From the NCBI GenBank assembly GCA_015039465.1, contig MU130701.1:764190-797118 (forward strand): 32,929 bases of DNA, read 5' to 3'. Below, piece by piece: positions 1 through 10,100 of this stretch. The notes beneath the pieces were generated by a model. That model was not told the origin of the DNA, did not search any database, and saw nothing but the letters and a program-made list of their open reading frames with translations. The position numbers and the translations under genes were made by a program. Each line of letters opens with the position of its first letter. Positions within the stretch are counted from its first letter, which is position 1. The stretch comes from Phlegmacium glaucopus (taxonomy: Eukaryota > Basidiomycota > Agaricomycetes > Agaricales > Cortinariaceae).

Positions 1-903
1 AAAATGATTTTGGCCCTAGGTAGCCTTGGGTAATTTGTTAGTATCACATCACTACTCAGGACATCCCAGGACACCCCAGGACACCCCAGGACACCTCAGG
101 ACATCCTAGAGCAGCACAGGTAAAATTTTGAGTGTCACCCATTTTCTCAGGACACCTTTAGTGTATCCTGGTGCATTGACCATCTGGACCAAATCACATC
201 AGGAGGCCCTGGGAGTCCCTTAGAATTTATGAATTTTGCTAGAAAATCTTTAACCGCCGCGTCCAAAAAAGTATTTTGCAGTTTTCTCAATAAGGAGAGC
301 TGCTATTAATATAATTTAAACATATTCAGGGTCCTAAAACAATTCTCTACCATCTTTAAAAAATTTCCTTTTTTGGAATTTATGTAATCTACCCTGACCC
401 AGCACCATATGCTTGAAATCATGCTTATCTGTGATCATGTGACCAATGGTCTGTGCGCCATCCAAAAGATATATAAACCACCCACAATTTTGTTTTCTTA
501 TTCCCTACTTCCCCAGTATTATACTAGTATATTTATGTATCATTATTTTATTATTATTTTATTACTAGTACTATATATGATGTTTAGAATAATTGAATAT
601 AATTTTATTGTTATTATTATTATTCTGTTGTGTGAGACCACTCAAATATCTGGTTTATATATGTTTTCTAGCATCAGATCCAAAGGGACTAAGGCTGCCT
701 CAGGATGCTCTCAGGTTGCCTCAGGATGCTCTCAGGTTGCCTCAGGTTGCCTCAGGACGCTCTCAGGGTTGCCTCAGGTTGCCCCAGGACAGCCTAAGAC
801 TTTTCATACATAGGTAACTTGCACCCCAGGGTGACCTCTTGACCTGAGCGCCCTGAGCTGCCTGGGGCACCCCAGGACATTTCAGGACGGCCTAGGGCAC
901 AAG
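1..903. repeat. AT-rich repetitive region with two minisatellites
   Basis: No credible gene is present. Two short-period tandem repeats lie here: a ~10-bp CAGGACACCC-type array at about 56-107, and a ~21-bp array at about 694-794 built from TGCCTCAGGATGCTCTCAGGT and shortened versions. A third cluster of CCAGGACA-type words lies at 863-900. A TATA-like stretch (TATATAAACC) near 470 could belong to an old LTR promoter, but I found no pair of LTR ends. Short open frames across the 694-794 array translate the repeat and are not genes. Confidence 0.6.
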
Positions 904-2492
904 TCATTTTTCCTGATGCCTGTGTTGCTTGGCAGAGTAGTGATGAAGGCTATATGTGAAAATGCAATAAAAAGTGAAAATGAGCAGGAATAACCAGGAA
1001 ATTGCTATGTCAGCTTGAAGTTGGTGTGAAAGGGAGCTAATAGGCAGTTTAATGGTGAAGATTGGATAGAAAAGATTTTGAGAGTCAAGGGATTGGTGGG
1101 GAAGACTATAGGTGAAAATCCAATAAAAAGCGAAAAGGAGCAGAAATATCCAAGAAATCATTAAGTCGGCTTGAAGTGGGTGTAAAATTGAGAAAATAGG
1201 TGACCTAAAGGCAAAGATTAAAGAGGCTTGGGTGTCGAAGGAGCAGTGATGAGGACTATAGGTGAAAAGTTGATAGAAAGTGAAAAGAAGTAGAAATGGC
1301 CAGGAAATCGCTAAGTTGGCTTGACACCAATGGAAGTAGGAGAAAATAGGCGACATAGAGGCAAAGATTGCATAGTCTTGGGAGTTGAAAGAGCAGTGAT
1401 GACAACAGTAGGTAAGAATGTGATGAAATGTGAAAAGGAGCAGGAATAACCAAGAAATTGCCATGTCAGCTTGAAGTTGGTGGAAAAGGGAGCTAATAGG
1501 CGACCTAAAGGCGAAGATTGGAGATGCTTGGGAGTAAAGGGCACAGAAATGAAGACTGTCAGTGAAAATGCAATGAAAAGCAAAAAGGAGCAGGAATATC
1601 CAGGAAATCACTAGGTCAACTAGATTCAGGTGGGGGAGGGTGCTAGTAGGCGATGTAATGGTGAAGATTGGATAGAAAATATTTTGAGAGTCAAGGGAGT
1701 GGCAGGATTTGCATATAATACTCATTTTGCCAATTACTGATAAAATGGATAACGCTGGTGATGTAGCATGATGCTGAAGCAAAATATGAGGTAGACTGCT
1801 GCATATAATCATCAAGTTCCCCATTATTAGTTGAAGCGCTGACCAGAGGACTAGGAGCATGATATTACTGCAAGAGCAATTCTGGGTGGAAATAGTGGCA
1901 TTATTGAGCACTTGATGGTCCTGGGACATTGCATACATGAGTAAAGGAGCAGAGGTATCTGTGAGAGGAGATATAGTTGAGAGATTGAGGGAGCGATGAT
2001 TTTCCAAGGTTGTAGCCTGAATTGAGCTATAGGGCAACGCAATTAGTAATTTGATTGCAGTTGATGGGGTTGGGGTGCTTGTAAGTGCAGTTAATGGTAT
2101 TGCAGCGCTTTTAGGTGCAGAAGCTACAGCGACATTAGAGGACAATGAGCAAGGGTCAGGATGGTGAAAAGGAGGGGATTTGGAAAGGAGGAGGGATTTG
2201 CAAGCTGAGAGATGAGAGAGTGAAATGCAGTCTGGGTTGGAGGAGAATAAGGTAGTTGTTGGCTTAGCAACACCTAGTATATCAGAATCAGATGTCTTGC
2301 TTGATTGGAGCGATTTATGGCAACATTTAATGTAACTAGAAACAACAGCAGGGCTTTCCTGAGGTGTGCAATGGAGCACTTTTTGGACAGAAAATGTAGG
2401 GAGTGTAGGAGGGTTGCTTTTATCTGTGTTATTGATGTGGAGAGTGCTTTGAGCGGCAGAGGTTGTATTATCAAGAATGTGATGTGGGGAGA
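904..2492 (-). pseudogene. Retroelement remnant downstream of gag, largely tandem repeat
   Basis: An open frame of about 490 codons runs through this stretch. If the LTR at 2498-3077 and one copy of its target duplication are removed, the frame joins without a shift to the gag/linker fragment at 3083-3195, so it was probably part of the same Gypsy-type polyprotein or its leader. The part at about 1790-2490 is low-complexity (Ser, Thr, Pro, Leu) with no protease DTG/DSG or reverse transcriptase motif that I can see. The rest translates a 150-bp repeat and stays open because 150 is a multiple of three. I do not assign a function and doubt it is expressed as protein. Confidence 0.4.
940..1740. 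repeat. 150-bp tandem repeat, about five units
   Basis: Equivalent words (GCAGGAATAACCAGGAAAT and variants) begin at 984, 1140, 1290, 1440 and 1590, giving steps of 156, 150, 150 and 150 bp. Units are diverged by point changes but nearly constant in length. On the minus strand each unit encodes about 50 residues around an ISWxFLLLFxF core. The fixed multiple-of-three length is the only hint of coding constraint. Confidence 0.8.
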
Positions 2493-2497
2493 CTTCT

Positions 2498-3077
2498 TGT
2501 TACATTCCGTCATACGTTACTCCGGTCCGACTCCGTCGGAGTTGTCTCCGGTAGTCCGTACTCCGTTCCAGTACTTTCCCTTGCCTCTGGATTTACTCCT
2601 TCTATGTCCAACTCCGAGACTTCTCCGTATCATTCCGGCTCTTCCGACATTACTCCAAACTCATTTCCACATCTTCATCACAACCACTATTTCTTTGTCA
2701 TCACTTTCCCACCATCAGTCAGCACACCAGCTATGGATTATTCACCCCAAGAATGCAGGACCTTCCGGGAGCAGAACGCAGCATTTATATTTATATTTTA
2801 TATTTCGGATGCTATTCCTTTTATATTTAAGTACTCGAAACTTGTATGTTTTCCTCAGTTCAAATATCGACTTAGTTTCCCACTCTTGGTCTTCCTCTAA
2901 GTTCTTTGCAACTTCTGGTTCCGCTCCGCTCCGTCTTACTCCGAAATCTAGGACACGAAGGTTCTGGGTAGCACAGCACATAAGCTGAGGCTAAGTCCTA
3001 TCCTTTCCGTGACTCCGTTCCGTGACTCCGTCCGTTACTCCATCCGAAACTCTGGAACAGAGTTCTCGAACTTAACA
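2498..3077 (+). mobile_element. Solo LTR, ~580-bp family, copy 1
   Basis: It begins TGTTAC and ends CTTAACA, the TG...CA form of LTR ends, and is flanked by the perfect 5-bp duplication CTTCT (2493-2497 and 3078-3082). No internal region accompanies it, so it is a solo LTR left by LTR-LTR recombination. It sits inside the older gag remnant in the opposite orientation. It is rich in CCGT/TCCG words, unlike the second copy at 3788-4769, which matches it along its full length. Confidence 0.9.
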
Positions 3078-3082
3078 CTTCT

Positions 3083-3787
3083 TGAACCTGTGCAGGCACC
3101 TTAGGAGAAAGGGACATTAATTCTCTTGGTGTGACAGTGATAGGAGCTCCTATTGATTGCTTATAGGGTTTGACTTTGCTAGGAGGTCCATGCATATGGG
3201 GAAGTGTCTTGTGTGGTCACATGTGGTCTATTCTTAGACACAGGTGCCCCAAAAGGTGCTCCAATGATCCAACATCCAGGAGGAGCATAAGCAGCATATT
3301 TAGCGCATTGATGAGTGTGTTTGGGCATAGTAAGCAGCTGGAAGTTCAGAATACTTGCAGTGGAAACTGGAATATTGATAGGAGACTGTGTCTGAACCTT
3401 CGCTTCTGGGATAGGGCGGTATACATGAGGAGGAGCAAATGTTTCTTCCATGCTCTCCCAGGTAGCAGAGTCCTTCGCTTTTTGTGTTCTAGTGCAACTA
3501 GGGGCAACAAAATTGGTGTTCTGGGAGCGGAGATGTGAGAGCTTGGCTTCTATAGTTGCTATGCGGTCTGTAACAGAGAGCTGATAGGAGGAATGAGTAC
3601 TTCTGATGGGAGTATGATGAAATCGCTCTGGTCTGATGGTGTACATGTGATTTGGGTTGCAATGATGCCATCCATCAATGCACTCTGGGAGTAAATTGCC
3701 AGGGATGTCTCTGGAAATGAAAGTGCCAGAGGGGAGCACTATTTTGCCATCTTTACTGCATTTACACTTTCCAGCTCTGATGTAGTC
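3083..3787 (-). pseudogene. Gypsy-type gag zinc-knuckle tail and linker, broken
   Basis: Read on the minus strand, the fragment starts at the end of a zinc knuckle (DYIRAGKC...), followed by a VLPSGTFISRDIPG-like stretch and an IDGWHHCNP-like stretch, and further on PITVTPRELMSLSPKV. I recall this order from gag and gag-protease linkers of Agaricomycete Gypsy elements. The start of gag is missing: the fragment abuts the end of an LTR at 3788. A frameshift near 3190 separates the knuckle part (3179-3787) from the linker part (2998-3195 frame). The linker is then cut by the solo LTR ending at 3077. It is clearly non-functional. The family call is from memory of the motif order. Confidence 0.7.
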
Positions 3788-4769
3788 TGTTAAGTTTAAA
3801 CAAAGGGATAATGTCAGAGTAATTCTGGAACAGATGGAACGGAACCGGAGCAGTAATGGAAAGGACTATGGCCTCAGTGTATGTGCTGTGCCACCCAACT
3901 CCTATAGTGTCCTGATTTTGGAACCGGAAGAGAAAGGAACAAGATGGAAGCCTCAGTGACTTAGAGGAGGAACAAGAGGAGGAAACTAAGTTGATATTCA
4001 AAACTGAGGAAAACATACAAGCTTCAAGTACTTAAATAATAATAAGGAATAGCAACCAAAATATAAAAGATAAATATAAAGTGCTGCATTCTGCTCCTGG
4101 AAGGTCCTGCATTCTTGGATGAATAATCTGTAGCAGGTGTGCTGACTGATAGTGGGAAAGTGATGACAAAGAAATAGTCATTATGGTGAAGATGTAATGG
4201 GTTTGTAGTAACATTGGAAGAGCCGGAATGATATGGAGAAGTCTTGGAGTTGGATGTAGGAAGAGTAGATGTTACGAACAATCTTTTTTCTTTCTTTAAC
4301 TCCTCCAAACACATGCTCATTTCACCTACATGCCCTTTACATTTCCTTTTCATTTCCATTTACACATGCTCACCTCATTTCTTTCATTGTTTCATCTATT
4401 TTTACCTATGCATACCTTCTTACATGCGGACAACTCACCTTATGCACAACTCCATTATTTACTATAAATACCATATTTACACCACATGTATTCTTTAGCT
4501 AATTCTTGAGAATTGTACCTGGTTACTTTACTTCTTGAACTTCCTCAAACTCATAAGACGATTCCTTGAGAACGACTCTCTTGGTATTCTTTTGAGCTCA
4601 TTATAGGATGAACCAATCTTTCTACAACTGTCTACAGTCAGAAACATCTGAACTGTTTGAAGTTGTAACAGTAGATCTGGATACAAGGGAAAGCACTGGT
4701 ACGGAGTACAGACTACTGGAGACAACTCCAACGGAGCCAGACTGGAGTAATGTATAACAGAATGTAACA
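3788..4769 (-). mobile_element. LTR, ~580-bp family, copy 2 (inverted, interrupted)
   Basis: On the minus strand it starts TGTTACA at 4769 and ends CTTAACA at 3788, and aligns with the LTR at 2498-3077 throughout, apart from the 401-bp insert and its 5-bp duplication. Net length is about 576 bp. The flanking pentamers differ (TAGTC at 3783-3787, AAGAC at 4770-4774). Gag lies directly against one side and unrelated DNA against the other, so this is not a simple solo LTR. A deletion or recombination between elements probably made the junction. Many differences from copy 1 are C-to-T or G-to-A at CpG sites. Confidence 0.85.
4270..4670 (+). mobile_element. Nested 401-bp solo LTR of a second family
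   Basis: The element starts TGTTACGAACAATC and ends GTTGTAACA. It is flanked by the perfect 5-bp duplication GTAGA (4265-4269 and 4671-4675), and it interrupts the copy-2 LTR exactly where copy 1 is continuous. A TATAAATA box lies at 4463-4470, in the position and orientation expected for a plus-strand LTR promoter. The termini form a 6-bp inverted repeat (TGTTAC/GTAACA). It is younger than the LTR it lies in. Confidence 0.93.
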
Positions 4770-5539
4770 AAGACAGTGAGCTGTACTAGGTTGCAAATGA
4801 GGGGGGAGAAAGAAAATTTTCTGACTATTTACAAACCCTGGGAGGTATTTTATACATTTGAGATATTTAAAAATAGATAATGTCCAAAAATAGATATACT
4901 GGTTCCTGGTACCCTTACTTTGGTTCTGGCACCATGTGCACTCATTGTTCCTGAAAATATAGGGGTTGTCTATTTTTGGCCCCATGTTACTAATTTTAGG
5001 TAGTTTCCACCCCTCTTGATGGTAACTGTGCCTATTGTGCCTGGAAACAATCTTTATGATTGTTCAGCACTCCCCCTATCCTTAATCATCATGATTCCCA
5101 CAGTGACACAATCACATGGTTCCACTATCTTGGTTATTCTACTTCCACTGTTGCTAGGGCACCAACCTTCCCCTGAATATTTATTAATAATATTCTGTTG
5201 CTCCACAATCACACCCCATGACATTTGCTAACCCAATAATGTTTATTTAACTTTTCCTGTGCCAAGTCTATAAGGATAATCATGGATTTATTGGTTTTAA
5301 TCCAGACCTGCAATTTGTAGTGTAACAAATGATAGTCTATTGACCACACTTATTAACTATATGCATTTAAGTCACACAGTAATAGGTCTAATCAGCAGTT
5401 GTAGGGTAGACAACTCTGATTCCCTTGTTTATTATCAGCTGTATTAGCCAGTTATTGGTGCATTAACTTAATATTTATGCTGAAATAATAGATAAAAATT
5501 GCAAAAACCATGCTTATGCAGATTTAAATCATATCACCC
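4770..5539. other. AT-rich intergenic DNA
   Basis: No open frame with recognisable protein features, no clear repeat pair and no RNA gene was seen. Short frames at 4713-4985 and 5016-5231 have unremarkable composition. The stretch probably consists of decayed transposon DNA between the nested LTRs and the fold-back element. Confidence 0.5.
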
Positions 5540-5540
5540 A

Positions 5541-5830
5541 TCAGGAAAACATGCAGCTCATTTTGTGTCCTTTTGCAACATGGCTTTTTCCACCTTTTCC
5601 CACCTTTTCCCACCTTTTTCTGCTTTTACCTCTTTTACCTCCTTTTATGTCCATAAAAATGGGAAAAAGTCAGCAAAAGGTTGCAAAAGCAGAAAAAGCC
5701 ATGCCCCCTATCCTTTTGCCTCCTTTTCATGTGTGCTAAAATGAGCTAAATTGTGCAAGACTGCACAAAAAAATTTGCAAAAGCTGCAAAAGCCACAAAA
5801 GGATGCAAAATGAGCTGCACGTTTTCCTGA
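5541..5830. mobile_element. Fold-back/MITE-like element, copy 1
   Basis: The ends are inverted repeats of about 36 bp: TCAGGAAAACATGCAGCTCA at the left and its near-complement TGAGCTGCACGTTTTCCTGA at the right. The inside is also partly self-complementary: words with CTTTTTCC and CTGCTTTTACC on the left pair with GCAGAAAAAGCC and GCAAAAGG words on the right. No target duplication is evident. A second copy lies at 6566-6845. Confidence 0.7.
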
Positions 5831-6258
5831 TGCTCACACCATTGCTTGAGGATTGCTGCTTGTTGACTAATGCGAAGGCAGACATTTTGCTTGGCTTGAA
5901 GAGTGTTGAAATTTGTATGATTGCCGTTTGCAGGGCTAGAGGGATAGCAATGCCCTTCGGCATTTGGAAAGTTGGAGTCAAGATACAAAAGAAATTGCCA
6001 ATGCCATCGTCCGTCGTTAGTCAACACCAATAACTGATAGATTGCCTCATGAGTCACAGATCTTAACACATTATAACTACAGTCACACACCTGGAAACCA
6101 TTCCTCACAGAACTACCAGGATTGGGCTGAGCCTGAGTCTTTCCTTGGTAAGCCTCCAAATCCAGATCATCTTCTTGGCTTTTGTTGCACAGATTCTTTT
6201 TAGTAGTGCTGACTCCTTTGTCCTTCCTATCCATGTCACTCTCTTGGCTCTTTGCCAT
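5746..6258 (-). pseudogene. Open frame of unknown nature over a duplicated segment
   Basis: A 170-codon frame runs from outside the duplicated segment (6258-6086), through its unique part (6085-5831) and into the fold-back element, which supplies the last ~28 codons. A closely similar ~80-residue stretch (CSYNVLRSVTHEAIYQ...) occurs in the second copy at 6845-7098. The frame is conserved over the shared part, so it may be a fragment of a transposon gene, but I recognise no domain and it ends in transposon DNA. Confidence 0.25.
5831..6085. repeat. Duplicated ~255-bp segment, copy 1
   Basis: Directly adjoining the fold-back element is a stretch from TGCTCACACCATTGCTTGAG to CATTATAACTACAGT that recurs at 6846-7098 with few changes. 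Similarity stops abruptly after ...ACTACAGT in both copies. Together with the fold-back element it makes a duplicated unit of about 540 bp. Confidence 0.85.
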
Positions 6259-6565
6259 TACTCCAGATCCATCAACCTGTCATCATCAAATTATAGGGCC
6301 TCACAACCAGATTTCAGCATAACTGAAGTTCTGATGTGCCTGAAGTTACTGTGATGGTGATGGTGATGGTGCAGTGGGAATGCATCTTGCTCAAACTCTA
6401 GTTAGCAACTACCTGCAACTACCTAAATATGTGTGGCCACTATTTAAATTCCACATTGGGAGTGTGGTTCATTATCAAATTTGCAATTGCCATTTAGTGC
6501 TCCATTCATGGTATGTTGTGCAATTCCGCCAGGTCCAATTTCAAATATTTTTCATATATTACTCA
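6086..6565. other. Spacer between the duplicated units
   Basis: Unique sequence between the two duplicated units. It holds the start of the minus-strand open frame ending at 5746, and a short (GATGGT)n microsatellite at about 6353-6371. No supported gene or regulatory site was seen. Confidence 0.5.
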
Positions 6566-6845
6566 TCAGAAAAACATGCAGCTCATTTTGTGTCCTTTTG
6601 CAACATGGCTTTTTCCACCTTTTCCCACCTTTTCTGCTTTTACCTCTTTTACCTCTTTTTATGTCCATAAAAATGGGGAAAAGTCAGCAAAAGGTTGCAA
6701 AAGCAGAAAAAGCCATGCCCCCTATCCTTTTGTGTCCTTTTTCAGGTGTGCTAAAATGAGCTAAATTGTGCAAGACTGCACAAGAAATTTCACAAAAGCT
6801 ACAAAAGCCACAAAAGGATGCAAAATGAGCTGCATGTTTTCCTGA
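6566..6845. mobile_element. Fold-back/MITE-like element, copy 2
   Basis: It is about 280 bp and closely similar to the element at 5541-5830, with left end TCAGAAAAACATGCAGCTCA and right end TGAGCTGCATGTTTTCCTGA. It is about 10 bp shorter because one TTTTCCCACC-type internal repeat is missing. The right flank is shared with copy 1 and the left flank is not. Confidence 0.7.
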
Positions 6846-7098
6846 TGCTCACACCATCACTTGAGGATTGCTGCTCATTGACTGATGCGAAGGCAGACAT
6901 TTTGCTTGGCTTGAAGAGTGTTGAAATTTGTATGATTGCTGTTTGCAGGGCTGGAGGGATAGCAATGCCCTTCAGCATTTTGAAAGTTGGAGTCAAGATA
7001 CAAAAGAAATTGCCAATGCCATCGCCCATCATTAGTCAACACTAATAACTGATAGATTGCCTCATGAGTCACAGATCTTAACACATTATAACTACAGT
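6846..7098. repeat. Duplicated ~255-bp segment, copy 2
   Basis: Counterpart of 5831-6085. It ends at ...ATTATAACTACAGT, about 45 bp past the stop codon of the minus-strand gene at 7144-11616, so this copy probably lies in or just beyond that gene's 3' UTR. Confidence 0.85.
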
Positions 7099-7143
7099 GA
7101 TAAAAAAATGAATTCTTCGTCTCACTTCTGACTCCTAACCATT

Positions 7144-10100
7144 TTAGCAAGCCATCCCATAAGCTACGGCAGAACCAATGTAACCAACCGCGTCTGATAC
7201 CCCCAACACGATGGCCGCAACTGCGGGGTTCTTTCCAAATTTGACAATTTTTGCTGTTCCAGGGATACCACCAGTCAATTCCGCCGCAACAGTTTCCCAA
7301 TCTCTGGTCGTCTGCACAATGGCGAAATCAAGTGGATTTGGGAATCGTGAGTGCAAACAACTCACCCCGGATTCAGTCCCCTCCCAAATGTTATATGCAT
7401 GCCAAAACCCTAGACCAAGAGTGGAAACACCATAGGCAAATGGGATAATTATTCCCATAATATCCATTAGCTTGTCTTTAGCAATCGTAAGTCGAACTTT
7501 GCGATTGGCGGAATCGACTGCAATAACCAATGTCGTCAGACCCGTGCCAAGGAGCTTTTTGAATGGCAAATTAGATTAAGTTAGCAGATAATGGGACATG
7601 ATAACATACAAGTACGTGTGCCCCAACGATGGTTCTCTAACAAATGCATAATTTAAATAACAAACAAAATTAAAAAAGGCCTCCATGATAAAACTCACAT
7701 CGTTTGTTGGGTGGGACAAAATACCTAATCCCATTATCAACCACGAAGTAATCATGCTAGAATAACTGCAATCTAATTAGAGTTGATTCAGGAATAAAGA
7801 ATTGAAAATTACGTCAAAACTTTCATGACCGGATCAAGCCTGCCGAATGGACCGTTTGGTCCACCTTTCATCGAATAGAAATCTGTCGAAAATGTAATAT
7901 CATTGTTCCCCCTTATTAGTTAACAGATATTAACCCAGACAAGTATCAAAGGATCCATATGCCATAGTTAAGTAACACGACCAAAGAAGGAGAGGATCCT
8001 TGGGGCGTTTACCACCACTGTCTCCGGCAATCCGAGATTCCTGGAGAGTTGACGTGCTCTGTGAATTGGAAAATGGAGCTGTGCCCATGATAGATTTATA
8101 GAAAATTGTAGCTGGTACAGCCATCGGAACCGCGAAAAGATTGAAGAGGCTAAGTCAGTGACAGTGAGATTAGGATGGACGGGACAAAATCAAGTACATA
8201 CGTGAGATCTAATCCAACAAGGTCTTTAAATATCTTGGAGATGATAGGAATGTCCATAGGGGTGGTAACAATATCCTTGAACAGTTTCAACGTTTCTACC
8301 AGAACATCCAGCAGAGTTTCCATGATCGCTTCGGCGAAGTCAAGGAAAAGAACGGCAATACTCTTGAAGACTTGAGCAAACGATTTGAAGGTAAGCTCAT
8401 CCAGAACACCGCGGGATGTCAAATTCGAGAAGAAATCGCTAGCATTCTGCAGCGCCGTGGAAAAGTCAGAAGAAATCCCAGTGTCAGTTAGCTTATTGAG
8501 AAATGTTTGCAACGTTGAATTGAAGCTGTCGGACATGATGGACACCGAACTGAAGTCGACCGACTTGGAAGCATTGTCCACCTAGGTGATGAAGGTGAAA
8601 TGGAGAGTACGATATCCAGTTATCATTAAAATCAGACCTTGTTCGATAACCAAGAAGCAGAAGATGGTAACCCGTCGGATGGATCAGATTGTGGTTGATC
8701 GTACTGACCAACTTGTAGATCATCCGCATTATCCGCAACGGTATCCATGTTATCATTAATCCAATCTTTGGCGCCCGTAAAGAAGTTCTCAAGTTGATCT
8801 CGAGCAGTATTGTCAAAATAATCTACAAGAGATCATATGTGAGCATAACGGTAGGGTACGAAAAGAAATAGCGAACACCGACCTTGGGCCTTTCCAATTT
8901 GTTCTTGAAAGGTATTACAGAATGCGACAGCGGTTGCTTTGATATCGTCCCAAGCGAAGATGTAAGCAAGCCAGTTGAATGTCTTTTCTGATGCCACATC
9001 GACGGATTTGAATAAGTCTCCGATTACGTCAAAGACCTATGTAGGTAGGTAGGTAGCGGTGAGGCAAATACGCAGCTGAGCAATCCAACAGGCCAATGTC
9101 ACTTACCTGGTGCACTAACGATGCAACGCCATTCCAAAGTTTTGTTACTCCATCGATGACGCATTGAATTTCGGCTTCCACTGCATTCTCAACCGGTGTC
9201 AACACAATTTGGGCAACCTGAACTATTCCATTAGCAACCTGAGTCCAGAAATCGCCCCAGCTTGAAACAATGGTTGGTCTGTTGAACGATTTCAGAAAGC
9301 TGCGATGTCATCTGGAGAACAGCCAGACTTACGTCGACTCGTCATCTTCAAGTGGGATTAGGTTCGGCCTCAGGCGAATACGGACAGATTGTCCCCTCCG
9401 GTGATGCGAGATTAATCCCATGTGGCGTTCCGAGACATGGCGCGTCAGCGCAACCTTTTTGGAGGTTTTGGGATGAAGGTAGGGTTGGGTGGTAGAATGT
9501 GGAATCGATGATGGGCCTGAGGCACGAGGTGGAAGCCCAACCTTTTTGGAGCCTTTGTCAGAAAGATAGTCTTGGGTGGTAGAACCTGAACTCGGGGTAG
9601 ATGAGCCTGAAGAGGAGTCCACAAAAGCCGTCGTGGCCTGCTGAAGACTAGTCGCCAAAGCGTCCAATTCGGCATCCGACAGTTGACTGAAAATGAAAGT
9701 CTGATCCGTTTGATCTTGAGCCTTCTTCAAATCATCAACGGTAATGGAAGCGAAGCGCGACTGAATATCCCCAGTTGGTTGGATATCAATCGTTTGGTCT
9801 CCGTTCATACCCTCAACCCAAACTGACAATGCAGGGCATGCCAAGGATTCATCAGCTGGAATTGTAAGGCAGATAAGTCCTCGTGCATTGGTGTGAGTGA
9901 AAACGAATTGGCCAGATGATACGCTTGTCGAGACGCTTGTAATGCGTTAGTATACTTGAGAAGCGCCGCATAAAGCATGGCTAACCCATTGGCATCAATC
10001 TGACAAAATTCGGTAGACATAATCTTGGCCGCCAAACCTGTATTTATTCGCAGTCGGTACCTAGGAGTCGACGAGGGAATAATCAACTTACCCGGAGTGA

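Noticed and set aside
409..817. Overlapping plus-strand open frames of 134 and 74 codons
   Set aside because: Their C-terminal halves are translations of the CTCAGGTTGCC minisatellite, and the rest is low-complexity AT-rich sequence.
1..903. The left end of the window as a third LTR
   Set aside because: It has a TATA-like box, but I found no TG...CA ends or target duplication, and no second copy in the window.
2305..2988. Plus-strand 227-codon open frame
   Set aside because: It crosses the border of the solo LTR at 2498 and its target duplication, so it is a chance frame.
3170..3538. Plus-strand 122-codon open frame
   Set aside because: Shadow of the minus-strand gag fragment, which has recognisable motif order on the other strand.
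5541..7098. The duplicated unit as a small non-autonomous Helitron
   Set aside because: The left end starts TC, but the right end (ACTACAGT) is not CTRR and has no terminal hairpin.
9936..9985. Reading straight through as exon (LAMLYAALLKYTNALQ...)
   Set aside because: The straight frame runs into the wrong frame for the LTIPADES block downstream, while a 50-nt intron with a perfect TACTAAC branch site restores it.
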